Source of the DNA: a virus
DNA length: 26,950 nucleotides
Virus record (IMG/VR): IMGVR_UViG_3300017735_000081
Coordinates: 1-26,950 of that record
Strand: one strand, 5' to 3'
Notes under the pieces: generated by a model
What the model saw: only the letters and a program-made list of their open reading frames with translations
The model's database searches: none
Told to the model about the DNA's origin: nothing
Shown: piece after piece, positions 7,135 through 13,925 of the stretch
Layout of the letters: each line of letters starts with the position of its first letter
How positions within the stretch are numbered: the first letter of the stretch is position 1
Position numbers and translations under genes: made by a program

Positions 7135-8364
7135 TTAGTTCCTCGTTGGCTTATCCCATCCCTTTAATATATCTGGTGAAAAATTATTGTATGAAAATTC
7201 CATACGATCAATAATTTTTACCGCATCACCACCAATTTTATCAATTGCTACATAACCTTCTTCACCGGTTACTTTATAACCGTTACGAGTTTTAACGAAA
7301 GTATTGATTTTACTCAATTTATTAAGGTTATTTATAAGTTTTAATTTTGCTAAAACTATAACCTTTTGTAAGTCAAACATATACTTTAGGCTATCTTTAT
7401 TACCTTGTGAGAAAAAACTAAGTATTTCATTTAATTTTTTCTGCTGTGCCGTCTTACCTTTTTCACTTTTACGTTTATCTATTTCTTTTTGATATTTCTG
7501 ACTAATCCACGTGATAAGGGCGGTGACATGTCTGTTGGTATCTCCAATGATCTGCCCTTGTCTGACATAGGAGTTGTTGAATTGCTCCACGAGCCTAGCA
7601 AGCTCTGTATTGGATTCCAGTTGTCGTAGAGTTGATCCGGCGATTTTGTTGAATATAAACCCAGCTTGCGAAAGATAGTCGCTAACAATTTCAGTATCCT
7701 TTTTGCTCATAGTAACATTAGTTAAGTCTCTTAACATTGCATCCTGAGACCATACAGTTTTAACTGATTTTAGTTTCGAAACATCGACGCCATAAGAAGC
7801 TTTCATAGACTCAAAAGTATTACCCTTATAGGTTGTATGCCAGACAATACCAATCTTTGCAGACTTAACTGCATCAGCACCTGCTGATTTACTTGGTAAT
7901 GCATAAACAATAGTATTCGGATGAAATGTTACATAAGATTCACTTTTTATCTTTTTCGTCTTGACGTCTCCGGGGCCAAATAAAAAGTCTCCTTGTATTA
8001 CACCTTTAATCCCTAAGGCTGGAAGGTGCTTAAGAGCCAGCTTAAGTTTAACTGCAAGATCACCAGAAGTGTCAGCGTCCACGTCAGCATCAGACTTATA
8101 TACCTTAGGATTTTTATTGAAAATTCCCTTCTTAGCAACAAAGAAATTGCCATCGCGGGGATCAGTGCCAGCAAAGATGGCAGGTGCCCCGTCCCACTTA
8201 ACACTGACAGATCCATCATGCACTCCTCTTAACATATCTCTCAATTCGCGTAAAGCCAGAATAGCTTGCCTTGTACCCTTAACGCCGCCATAGATAACTT
8301 TATCTTCTATGTGCGTCATATGAGTATTTTTATTTTCTTTTATATATGATGTAAAATTTTCCAT
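7135..8364 (-). CDS. DUF6267-like protein with KxDG motif (ligase-type nucleotidyltransferase candidate)
   Basis: 409 residues. N-terminus M-E-N-F-T-S-Y-I-K-E fits the shared packaging-like motif. I recall this family as DUF6267 in T4-like phages. Residues 56-59 read K-W-D-G, the motif I of covalent nucleotidyltransferases (DNA/RNA ligases, capping enzymes), in a suitable context (S-V-S-V-K-W-D-G-A-P-A-I-F). Further possible matches are V-I-Q-G-D-F-L-F (122-129, where ligases have motif III/IIIa) and I-G-I-V-W-H (171-176, near motif IV). The usual motif V K-x-K is not clear. The C-terminal half is helical and lysine-rich. Ligase-like activity is a hypothesis; membership in the conserved phage family is firmer. 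Confidence 0.85.
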   Translation of the reverse strand: MENFTSYIKENKNTHMTHIEDKVIYGGVKGTRQAILALRELRDMLRGVHDGSVSVKWDGAPAIFAGTDPRDGNFFVAKKGIFNKNPKVYKSDADVDADTSGDLAVKLKLALKHLPALGIKGVIQGDFLFGPGDVKTKKIKSESYVTFHPNTIVYALPSKSAGADAVKSAKIGIVWHTTYKGNTFESMKASYGVDVSKLKSVKTVWSQDAMLRDLTNVTMSKKDTEIVSDYLSQAGFIFNKIAGSTLRQLESNTELARLVEQFNNSYVRQGQIIGDTNRHVTALITWISQKYQKEIDKRKSEKGKTAQQKKLNEILSFFSQGNKDSLKYMFDLQKVIVLAKLKLINNLNKLSKINTFVKTRNGYKVTGEEGYVAIDKIGGDAVKIIDRMEFSYNNFSPDILKGWDKPTRN

Positions 8365-8369
8365 TATTT

Positions 8370-9179
8370 TTAACCAATTTTTATTTTAGGTTTAATTGTC
8401 CCTTGAGTAATAACATCTAAGTAGACATCACTTAATTTTGGCTTACCGACCATTACTACTTCTCCTATTTGAGAAGCCGGTGTTTTATTGACCATTAAGA
8501 TAAGTGGATTTTTAGCCAGATAGCCATGCGCTGCTTTTACATAAGGTGCTTCTACGTCTTTTTTCCACATAGGTGCCAGCTCATTGTCGCTTAAAATAGC
8601 TTTTATCTGGCTACCTGACACCCCGGCCTTTTCAGTTGCCAGCTTTTTAATTTCAGGTTTCATGTCGCGTAATCTAAGACCAGCGGAAACCATTTTATCG
8701 ATAGGAACAGTACCGCCTAATTTAAAGTTCTTAAAAAAGCCTTGACTTATATCACCAGCCTTTACTTCGTAAGGTTTATTACCAATCACAATATCAGCGC
8801 CGGCAGATGCCCCACCACCTAGATGCGCGTCGTCTAATATAAAATATAGTGTAGCCTCTCCTGGACCAACACCTTTTAGATTATAGCTGTGCAGAGTTTT
8901 AAACTTATTTAAATTTTCTTTTTTTAACATGCCTATAACACTGTTTAGCTTGCTAATGGTAGGTGTGCCCTTTAAGGTTTTATCCAAGTCAAACTTAGGA
9001 AAGAAATGCATGCGGAACAAATATTGTATTTCAGCCTTATGCTTTAAATTAGTAAAATCATTAGGTGTTAAATTAAACGATGTTATCTTCTGCGCGCGTT
9101 TTAAAAAATCAGTATCTAAATCTGCTACACTAACCATAGACATCTCCTGTAATGTATAATAATTTTTAAAGCGCCGCAT
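8370..9179 (-). CDS. PD-(D/E)XK-like nuclease, CTS-like N-terminus
   Basis: 269 residues starting M-R-R-F-K-N-Y-Y-T-L-Q-E. The core has the order expected for a PD-(D/E)XK nuclease: an acidic residue in G-P-G-E (E108), then G-A-D-I-V-I-G (D129), then Y-E-V-K (E138, K140), with strands between. This fold cuts or trims DNA in restriction enzymes and phage exonucleases. The remainder is mixed helix and strand without another recognised domain. It is the first gene behind an exact late promoter, so it is made with virion proteins; together with the N-terminal motif this suggests delivery with the genome. Substrate and specificity are unknown. Confidence 0.75.
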   Translation of the reverse strand: MRRFKNYYTLQEMSMVSVADLDTDFLKRAQKITSFNLTPNDFTNLKHKAEIQYLFRMHFFPKFDLDKTLKGTPTISKLNSVIGMLKKENLNKFKTLHSYNLKGVGPGEATLYFILDDAHLGGGASAGADIVIGNKPYEVKAGDISQGFFKNFKLGGTVPIDKMVSAGLRLRDMKPEIKKLATEKAGVSGSQIKAILSDNELAPMWKKDVEAPYVKAAHGYLAKNPLILMVNKTPASQIGEVVMVGKPKLSDVYLDVITQGTIKPKIKIG

Positions 9180-9202
9180 AGTAGCTCCTATTATTTTGGT
9201 AC

Positions 9203-9210
9203 TATTTATA
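9203..9210 (-). promoter_or_regulatory. T4-type late promoter
   Basis: Plus strand TATTTATA gives an exact TATAAATA on the minus strand, 24 bases before the ATG at 9179. It lies directly after a terminator in a 66-base gap, so it most likely starts the long late operon that runs down to 2546. Confidence 0.8.
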
Positions 9211-9212
9211 CA

Positions 9213-9238
9213 ATAAAAAAAGAGGCCTAAGCCTCTTT
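9213..9238 (-). terminator. Rho-independent terminator of the DUF932 operon
   Basis: An 8-bp stem (AAAGAGGC/GCCTCTTT, arms 9219-9226 and 9231-9238) with a 4-base loop. Read on the minus strand it is followed by a T-rich run (TTTTTTTATTG). It sits just after the stop of the 60-residue ORF and before the late promoter. Confidence 0.85.
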
Positions 9239-9245
9239 AATTAAA

Positions 9246-9428
9246 TTACATGCGATCTATGTACAACTTATCCTTCTTTTTTACAACTTTATACTCATAT
9301 TGGTTATAACCAGAGTCTATAAGATCTTGATTAAGATTGCTTACCCACTTTTCATATTCATCAACACGATCACCAGGTTCAAGAACCCCCAACAATGAGG
9401 GGTTCTTTTCATCATTTATAATTTTCAT
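9246..9428 (-). CDS. Small hypothetical protein
   Basis: 60 residues starting M-K-I-I-N-D-E-K-N-P and ending K-D-K-L-Y-I-D-R-M. The ATG overlaps the TGA of the DUF932 gene (ATGA), so the two are probably translated together. No known domain is visible; the middle is acidic with a G-D-R-V-D-E-Y-E segment. A perfect 9-bp inverted repeat lies inside the coding region (9381-9407). Real gene status is supported by the coupling and by the terminator placed seven bases after its stop. Confidence 0.65.
   Translation of the reverse strand: MKIINDEKNPSLLGVLEPGDRVDEYEKWVSNLNQDLIDSGYNQYEYKVVKKKDKLYIDRM
9381..9407. repeat. Perfect 9-bp inverted repeat inside a small ORF
   Basis: Arms AAGAACCCC (9381-9389) and GGGGTTCTT (9399-9407) with a 9-base loop, within the start of the 60-residue ORF. 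On the minus-strand mRNA it would form a stable hairpin about 20 bases after the start codon. No T-run follows in that direction; a short T-run follows on the plus strand. Confidence 0.6.
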
Positions 9429-10381
9429 GCTGCTGTTGCAAACTCCACCGCCTTGTTAGCGGCGTTAATCTTACGCCCTTGATTGTAACCAAACCACTGG
9501 TTATTCAACCGACTCTCTGAGCTACGACCTTGAATGTGGTCAGTCATATATGTAACAGAGTTAAATGCCTGCCACCAAGTTCCTTGACCGAACTCTGCAC
9601 CAGGCTGAGTCTCAAGATTAGAAGCTGCTAGTTGAGCTGTGCGTGAGAGTTCCTCAAACGCCGACACAGTACGCTGCTCACGGTGTGGGAATACTTCATT
9701 GTAATACTGCATTAAAGATTCAGTATTAAAGCGACGAGTTGACAAGAATTCCGCCATCTCTTTGTACTGAGCAAACTTTTCAGAAGCAAGGCCCATTTGC
9801 TCTTTAACCATATCAGCATCGAATGTAGAGCGATGGCCAACTTTTACAAAGTTTTTAGACTTTGAGTTTAGAGAAAATGTGAGCGTGTTATTGCATACAA
9901 CACGAATGGGAGTAAAGCGAATATCAACAGCTTTACCATATTGGTGAGGATTGCTAAACAGTAAATAGGAGTCAACTTGGTCTTCGCCGAGAATAGTGAA
10001 AGACTCTTTGACTTTTGCGAGAGCGAATACATTTTTTCCATCCTTTAAAGATCCTGCTACATTCATTTCCATATCACCGGCCATTACGAAATCTGAGAAG
10101 AATTCGAAAGCTTGTGTATTTTGTACTGGATTCCAGTCGTCACCGACCATATCTAAAACTGAACCGTCAGAAGAACGAACCAAAGCTTTTTTACCAGGAA
10201 TTTTTACACCTGATACTGTTTGTACTTCTTCTTTTTCAACTGTCCAATCAAGGCCAGCTTTTACCATAATCTGTTCGGGCGTCATATCGTTCCGAACTTC
10301 AACACCAAGACCGTGCCAAGGTACATCGCCAACATATGCGAGTTGAGCTTGACCGTTAATCATTTCTACTTCATGTGCCAT
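9425..10381 (-). CDS. DUF932-family phage protein
   Basis: 318 residues. The N-terminus M-A-H-E-V-E and the early P-W-H-G-L-G-V-E-V motif (about residues 20-28), followed by M-V-G-D-D-W-N-P-V-Q-N and V-V-C-N-N-T-L, are typical of the DUF932 (phage/plasmid-like, TIGR03299) family. These proteins are common in phages and plasmids; their function is not established. The gene is driven by one copy of the repeated early-type promoter (10410-10438), with a GGAG site just before the start. It is the first of a two-gene unit ended by the terminator at 9213-9238. Length fits the family. Confidence 0.9.
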   Translation of the reverse strand: MAHEVEMINGQAQLAYVGDVPWHGLGVEVRNDMTPEQIMVKAGLDWTVEKEEVQTVSGVKIPGKKALVRSSDGSVLDMVGDDWNPVQNTQAFEFFSDFVMAGDMEMNVAGSLKDGKNVFALAKVKESFTILGEDQVDSYLLFSNPHQYGKAVDIRFTPIRVVCNNTLTFSLNSKSKNFVKVGHRSTFDADMVKEQMGLASEKFAQYKEMAEFLSTRRFNTESLMQYYNEVFPHREQRTVSAFEELSRTAQLAASNLETQPGAEFGQGTWWQAFNSVTYMTDHIQGRSSESRLNNQWFGYNQGRKINAANKAVEFATAA

Positions 10382-10409
10382 TATATAATCTCCATCATTT
10401 TATAAGTAT

Positions 10410-10438
10410 ATTCTACACTATTACAAATCGTTTGTACA
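10410..10438 (-). promoter_or_regulatory. Repeated sigma70-like promoter, copy 1
   Basis: On the minus strand: TGTACA (10438-10433), a 17-base spacer, then TAGAAT (10415-10410). Start site expected near 10403, about 22 bases before the ATG at 10381. The block including the spacer is almost identical to copies at 17441-17469 and 22945-22973. Confidence 0.8.
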
Positions 10439-10457
10439 CAGTTAATTTAGCATTTAG

Positions 10458-10619
10458 CTAACTTTTTTTAGTTAATTTCCATCCGCCTATTTCGGTTTCT
10501 TCCCAGATAATTGTATCGCCCACAGATAAATCTAATTTATCCATAATTTCATCTGGGATCTCAAGCCCTAGTTCGCCGTCACCAGTATCTACAATAGGCA
10601 CATTCCAAATTTTATTCAT
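10458..10619 (-). CDS. Small AbrB/SpoVT-type DNA-binding domain protein
   Basis: 53 residues: M-N-K-I-W-N-V-P-I-V-D-T-G-D-G-E-L-G-L-E, then I-P-D-E-I-M-D-K-L-D-L-S-V-G-D-T-I-I-W. The order of strand, (I/L)-P-x-E, helix, L-x-x-G-D-x-I matches the swapped-hairpin AbrB/MazE domain, here almost alone. Such proteins bind DNA as dimers and act as transition regulators or antitoxins; here a small phage regulator is the simplest reading. No toxin gene is next to it. A GGAAAT site precedes the ATG. It is transcribed away from the plus-strand gene at 10693, leaving a 73-base divergent gap that contains a short palindrome. Confidence 0.75.
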   Translation of the reverse strand: MNKIWNVPIVDTGDGELGLEIPDEIMDKLDLSVGDTIIWEETEIGGWKLTKKS

Positions 10620-10641
10620 TATATTTCCTTTTTTTCATTTT

Positions 10642-10653
10642 GTTAGCACTAAC
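10642..10653. promoter_or_regulatory. Short palindrome in divergent gap (possible operator)
   Basis: GTTAG-CA-CTAAC, a 5-bp inverted repeat midway between the AbrB-like gene and the plus-strand gene at 10693, next to an AT-rich TTTTATACAT stretch that could serve as a -10 region. An operator for the AbrB-like protein is possible, based only on position. Confidence 0.25.
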
Positions 10654-10692
10654 ATTTTATACATAGGTTTATTCAACATAGGAGTCTGCTAC

Positions 10693-10911
10693 ATGTGTTC
10701 ACCTTTCGTGCGAAAAGAAGCTAATCGTTTAAACTGGTTGGTAAAAGGCCATCTCATTAATATTAATGAAAGTGATAAGACAGTCGAAAGGATTTATAAT
10801 AGCTACATAGAAAGATTATGGAACAACACCGAAAGAAGTGAATACGGACTAATTGGATTTGAGGCAGCCTATAAAAGGCGAGAAGCTGAAATTTATTCTT
10901 CTACGGCGTAA
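10693..10911 (+). CDS. Small plus-strand hypothetical protein
   Basis: 72 residues starting M-C-S-P-F-V-R-K-E-A-N-R-L-N-W-L. It is rich in charged residues and Tyr/Trp, with no membrane segment or known domain. An AGGAG ribosome binding site lies eight bases before the ATG, which is better than chance. It is one of only two convincing plus-strand genes. Its 3' end overlaps the 3' end of the opposite gene (10893-11150) by 19 bases, a convergent overlap. No clear promoter is seen, only an AT-rich stretch in the divergent gap. Possibly real. Confidence 0.55.
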   Translation: MCSPFVRKEANRLNWLVKGHLININESDKTVERIYNSYIERLWNNTERSEYGLIGFEAAYKRREAEIYSSTA

Positions 10912-11150
10912 CTGCTATCAGTGCTGCTTTGAGTAATTACTGAACTAAATTCAGCTGCAGCCCACGTCATAACTAAAATGCCTACAAGTCCGATAGCTAC
11001 CCATTTCATTTTCATATCATCGACAATCATTTTGATACCGATCATTTCATTTCCTAAAACACGAAATTGCAATTCCATTTTACCTTCTGGCGTATCTTCG
11101 TCTCTAATTGCATGAGGTGCTTTAACTTTAACTTTTTCTTCTTCGGCCAT
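10893..11150 (-). CDS. Small single-pass membrane protein
   Basis: 85 residues. The first 45 are charged (A-E-E-E-K-V-K-V-K, R-D-E-D-T-P-E-G-K), then one membrane helix near residues 49-66 (W-V-A-I-G-L-V-G-I-L-V-M-T-W-A-A-A), followed by a short polar tail. The N-in, C-out topology is plausible from the charges. It follows the coiled-coil protein gene by nine bases with a GGAGAC site. The pair (one coiled-coil membrane protein, one small single-pass protein) could be lysis or envelope-related, but no holin signature is decisive. Confidence 0.7.
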   Translation of the reverse strand: MAEEEKVKVKAPHAIRDEDTPEGKMELQFRVLGNEMIGIKMIVDDMKMKWVAIGLVGILVMTWAAAEFSSVITQSSTDSSYAVEE

Positions 11151-11159
11151 TATTGTCTC

Positions 11160-11714
11160 CTAGTTGTTTAAAGGATTATTGAGAGCTTCTTGTAACGTCT
11201 CTCTTATGTCGTCGTCTAGTTTATCCATTTTAGCGTCAAGGTCTTTGATGGTCTCTTTCATTACATTACGTACATCTTTTTCAGATGCTCTTACCGTAGC
11301 TTCCACCTCTCGAATAGAAGAGGTTACATCTTTACTTTGTTCATTTAAATCTTTGCGAACTCCAGCAAGTGTTGATTCGATAGATGCCTGAGTATCTTTC
11401 ATTCTATTCTCAGCATCATCAACCTTATCTTCCATTCTTTCAATATTTTCTTCGAGCTTAAAGATATCATCTTTTAAGCCGGACTTAATATCTCTTGTAT
11501 AGTCTATGGCTTCATCAAGCTTGGTTTCGATAACATCATTACGGGCGGCAATAGCATCAGTATCGATATTCTGAATAATCTCTTTCATATCCATATAATC
11601 TTTGTAGATTTCAAACCCGCCCCAAGCTGCACCGCCAAGCGTCGACAGTGCAGTAAGAACCGCGGCCATCTTACCACCAGAAAACTTTAATCCACCAAAT
11701 TCTACTTCAGCCAT
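11160..11714 (-). CDS. Membrane-anchored coiled-coil protein
   Basis: 184 residues. A hydrophobic stretch near residues 15-33 (M-A-A-V-L-T-A-L-S-T-L-G-G-A-A-W-G-G-F) probably anchors or inserts in a membrane. Residues 45-175 form a long, highly charged coiled coil with abundant heptads (I-E-R-M-E-D-K-V-D-D-A-E-N-R-M-K). The C-terminus is N-N-P-L-N-N. Proteins of this shape occur in marine T4-like phages near lysis or exported genes; I do not know the function. Start ATG 11714 directly follows the upstream stop by two bases. Confidence 0.75.
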   Translation of the reverse strand: MAEVEFGGLKFSGGKMAAVLTALSTLGGAAWGGFEIYKDYMDMKEIIQNIDTDAIAARNDVIETKLDEAIDYTRDIKSGLKDDIFKLEENIERMEDKVDDAENRMKDTQASIESTLAGVRKDLNEQSKDVTSSIREVEATVRASEKDVRNVMKETIKDLDAKMDKLDDDIRETLQEALNNPLNN

Positions 11715-11716
11715 TT

Positions 11717-12118
11717 TTAATCCTCAAACTGCAACTGTCTTAACTGTTGTAATTCTCTTTCAAGCTTCATTACTTCAAGTTGCTTCTTTCTTAGCTCTAA
11801 ATCATATAGCCTATTACAATCAATTCTTGTCTTAGCTCTCTTACCTAACGGTATCATTATTCTAGCATACACGCCTACGTCTGTACCACCATTAATATAG
11901 TTGTTGAGCTGATCATAGTCACCTTTGTCTATTAGTCCAGTAACCCCAACTTCTAAATTAGTTGCAGACCCAATTGCATTAGAGCAATCTAATTCACCAG
12001 CACGAAATTTATCGGACTGGTAGTTACCAGGTACGCCAGGCAATTGTAGGTTTAACGAACTCGATTCAGCGTTTAATGCTGACCCTATAACGATAAACAA
12101 TAATATTAAGAGTCTCAT
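11717..12118 (-). CDS. Secreted small protein with signal peptide
   Basis: 133 residues. N-terminal M-R-L-L-I-L-L-F-I-V-I-G-S-A-L-N-A is a clear Sec signal peptide with likely cleavage after L-N-A. The mature part has two conserved-looking Cys (in E-L-D-C-S-N-A and R-I-D-C-N-R-L), a beta-like middle (V-G-V-Y-A-R-I-M-I-P-L-G), and a C-terminal charged helix (R-K-K-Q-L-E-V-M-K-L-E-R-E-L-Q-Q-L). It is expected in the host periplasm, with one possible disulphide. I recognise no named family. It belongs to the block of exported proteins between 11.7 and 15.5 kb. Confidence 0.8.
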   Translation of the reverse strand: MRLLILLFIVIGSALNAESSSLNLQLPGVPGNYQSDKFRAGELDCSNAIGSATNLEVGVTGLIDKGDYDQLNNYINGGTDVGVYARIMIPLGKRAKTRIDCNRLYDLELRKKQLEVMKLERELQQLRQLQFED

Positions 12119-12126
12119 ATTTCATC

Positions 12127-12501
12127 TCACTTAATTCTCGAACAGATTTTAGACTTTACTCCTGACGATGACACGTCTTCCTTTAATTGTTTAGACGTAG
12201 TACAGATATATTCAGCTCTTTTTATATCCTGATCTCGTATATAAATTTCAAATGATTTATGTGAGAGATACTCAAGTTTTAATAAACGCTGCTGTGTTGC
12301 AAAAGGAACTAGATTCCATTCTTTATCAAATACGTTTATTTCATAATATTTTACGTCATTTCTCCTATTCCACATTTTCATGTCCGTAACAGATACACCT
12401 TCAATATAAGATGATCTGAGTTTAGGATATGTAGGTGTTAACTCATGAGCTGTAACGCTTGTTGCAATTACAGCCGCAAACACATAATAAAGCTTTTTCA
12501 T
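12127..12501 (-). CDS. Secreted small protein with signal peptide
   Basis: 124 residues. M-K-K-L-Y-Y-V-F-A-A-V-I-A-T-S-V-T-A is a Sec signal with cleavage expected before H-E-L-T-P. The mature part contains M-W-N-R-R-N-D-V-K-Y-Y-E-I-N-V-F-D-K-E-W, R-L-L-K-L-E-Y-L-S-H-K-S-F-E-I-Y-I-R and two Cys (Y-I-C-T and K-I-C-S). The strand pattern and position of N-R-R slightly recall periplasmic pilus-type chaperones, but the protein is too short to be one. I recall relatives in marine myophages. Start overlaps the upstream stop by one base. Periplasmic location is likely; function unknown. Confidence 0.8.
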   Translation of the reverse strand: MKKLYYVFAAVIATSVTAHELTPTYPKLRSSYIEGVSVTDMKMWNRRNDVKYYEINVFDKEWNLVPFATQQRLLKLEYLSHKSFEIYIRDQDIKRAEYICTTSKQLKEDVSSSGVKSKICSRIK

Positions 12502-12998
12502 TAGTCAGCAATACACTCCGCGACTATGTTAGCTACATATTCACCACCCGGTAAAGATTTGTCTTGTCCATACACTGCTTCTGATTCTACAGTAAACCAA
12601 GTAGAGCCTGCTACTGTAAGATCATATTCAGTATGATTATCATATTCTACCTTTGCAGCTTCATAACCTGACATACCCGCATCAGAAGTAGATGATACGG
12701 AAACTTCACCGTCCCAAGCAATTGAATCAGTAAGAGTCGGTGAGCTACTAAATGAGTTCGGCCATGAAATTTTAGCTGTGTAGTAATCAGCAATTGAAAC
12801 ATCGTAGCGGATAATAGGCAAAACACCGCCATCGGCTGCTAGAGTACTCAATTCGTCTGGAGATGGGTTGCCATACACACCAGCTTTATCTGTAAAAATA
12901 GAGCACTTAGATGACACATTACCTGTGATAGGTGAATCAACTGCAAAGGCAGATGTGGCAACCATCATAGCCGTCATAAACGTAATAGATTTGAACAT
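12501..12998 (-). CDS. Secreted beta-rich protein with signal peptide
   Basis: 165 residues. M-F-K-S-I-T-F-M-T-A-M-M-V-A-T-S-A-F-A is a Sec signal with A-F-A cleavage. The mature domain is rich in Ser, Thr, Tyr and Asp, with alternating strands and two Cys (S-S-K-C-S-I-F near the start, A-E-C-I-A-D at the very end) placed so that a disulphide could close the domain. This resembles small fimbrial-like or coat-U-like secreted domains in general shape only. It lies between two other signal-peptide genes. Export to periplasm or surface is likely. Confidence 0.8.
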   Translation of the reverse strand: MFKSITFMTAMMVATSAFAVDSPITGNVSSKCSIFTDKAGVYGNPSPDELSTLAADGGVLPIIRYDVSIADYYTAKISWPNSFSSSPTLTDSIAWDGEVSVSSTSDAGMSGYEAAKVEYDNHTEYDLTVAGSTWFTVESEAVYGQDKSLPGGEYVANIVAECIAD

Positions 12999-13010
12999 TT
13001 AATTATTCCT

Positions 13011-13925
13011 TTATTGTTCTCTATCATATTGCGAGCGTACCATCTTTTTATGATTAGCATCAGAAGCTAAATTTCTCATCGCTCTTGGATTGTCAGGCAA
13101 ACTCGTATCCTCTAATGTAAGAGTCTCTTCGTATTCACCGCCCGGTATATCTATCATATAGTATGGTTCTATCTTCGGTATAGATGCTAACGCAGCAAAA
13201 ATCCTTTGTTGGTTGGTATTAACCAAATCTTCTATTGTATTTTCGCCACCTAATTCTTTTTCAAAGTTAGATAACTTTTCTTCTGGCATCTTTGTTTCTT
13301 CAACTTCTTGTTCACCTTCTTCGTCGTTTAATGATAAGTTGGCCTGTACCCATTCATCATAAAAAGGATCATCAGGACTTACTTCAAGTTTATTTAAATA
13401 ATCTAATAAGGCCTGATTAAAGCCTGGGCATGCTGGATCAGCTAATGGAGTTGCAGAGCACATCATGAGTCTATCATCTACTTCAAGTCTATAATTATAT
13501 GTCACATTAGGGTCAATGACCTGTCCGTCACCTTCTACATCTATAGAACCATCACCAAACCTAGATGCAGACGTGTATGGAAACCTTACATATTTTTGTA
13601 TTGTTCCCCCTGGATTTCCTTCTATCCAATCATCTCGTTCTTCAAATACGTATCCATTACCGTCTAAGTCTTTATTTCTTACATAAACTGTGGCGCCTGT
13701 ATTAGGATCCTTTACCATAGTATATCTATATGTTAGCCCATGTATATCCACTTTAATATGAGGTATACTACCATCAGCACCGTCTGGTAAAATACCAGTC
13801 ATATTCCACGACAACCCCATTGTCGCAGCATTCTGTGTCACTCCGTATGTTATATCAGAGTAACAATAAGAAGAGGAGACCAGCAACGATACCGCTGCCG
13901 TAGAAAGTAGATTTCTGGTCATCAT
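13011..13925 (-). CDS. Secreted 304-residue phage protein with signal peptide
   Basis: 304 residues. M-M-T-R-N-L-L-S-T-A-A-V-S-L-L-V-S-S-S-Y-C is a signal peptide; the Cys near the cleavage site could mark a lipoprotein, but the box is not canonical. The first half is beta-rich and contains D-L-D-G-N-G-Y-V-F-E-E-R-D-D-W, a calcium-loop-like DxDxNG stretch. Cys residues at M-M-C-S-A and P-A-C-P-G may form a disulphide. The second half is acidic. The first 71 bases overlap the end of the upstream gene in another frame, so the signal peptide and the upstream C-terminal membrane helix share DNA. Function unknown. Confidence 0.8.
   Translation of the reverse strand: MMTRNLLSTAAVSLLVSSSYCYSDITYGVTQNAATMGLSWNMTGILPDGADGSIPHIKVDIHGLTYRYTMVKDPNTGATVYVRNKDLDGNGYVFEERDDWIEGNPGGTIQKYVRFPYTSASRFGDGSIDVEGDGQVIDPNVTYNYRLEVDDRLMMCSATPLADPACPGFNQALLDYLNKLEVSPDDPFYDEWVQANLSLNDEEGEQEVEETKMPEEKLSNFEKELGGENTIEDLVNTNQQRIFAALASIPKIEPYYMIDIPGGEYEETLTLEDTSLPDNPRAMRNLASDANHKKMVRSQYDREQ

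Noticed and set aside
7329-7336. TATTTATA octamer (late promoter on the minus strand)
   Set aside because: It is deep within the DUF6267-like coding region, not upstream of any start.
9996-10346. Long plus-strand open frames opposite the DUF932 gene
   Set aside because: Shadows of a well-recognised coding gene; no ribosome binding site or conserved motif.
10458-10911. Toxin-antitoxin pair formed by the AbrB-like protein and the plus-strand 72-residue protein
   Set aside because: The genes are divergent rather than co-transcribed and the 72-residue protein shows no toxin motif.
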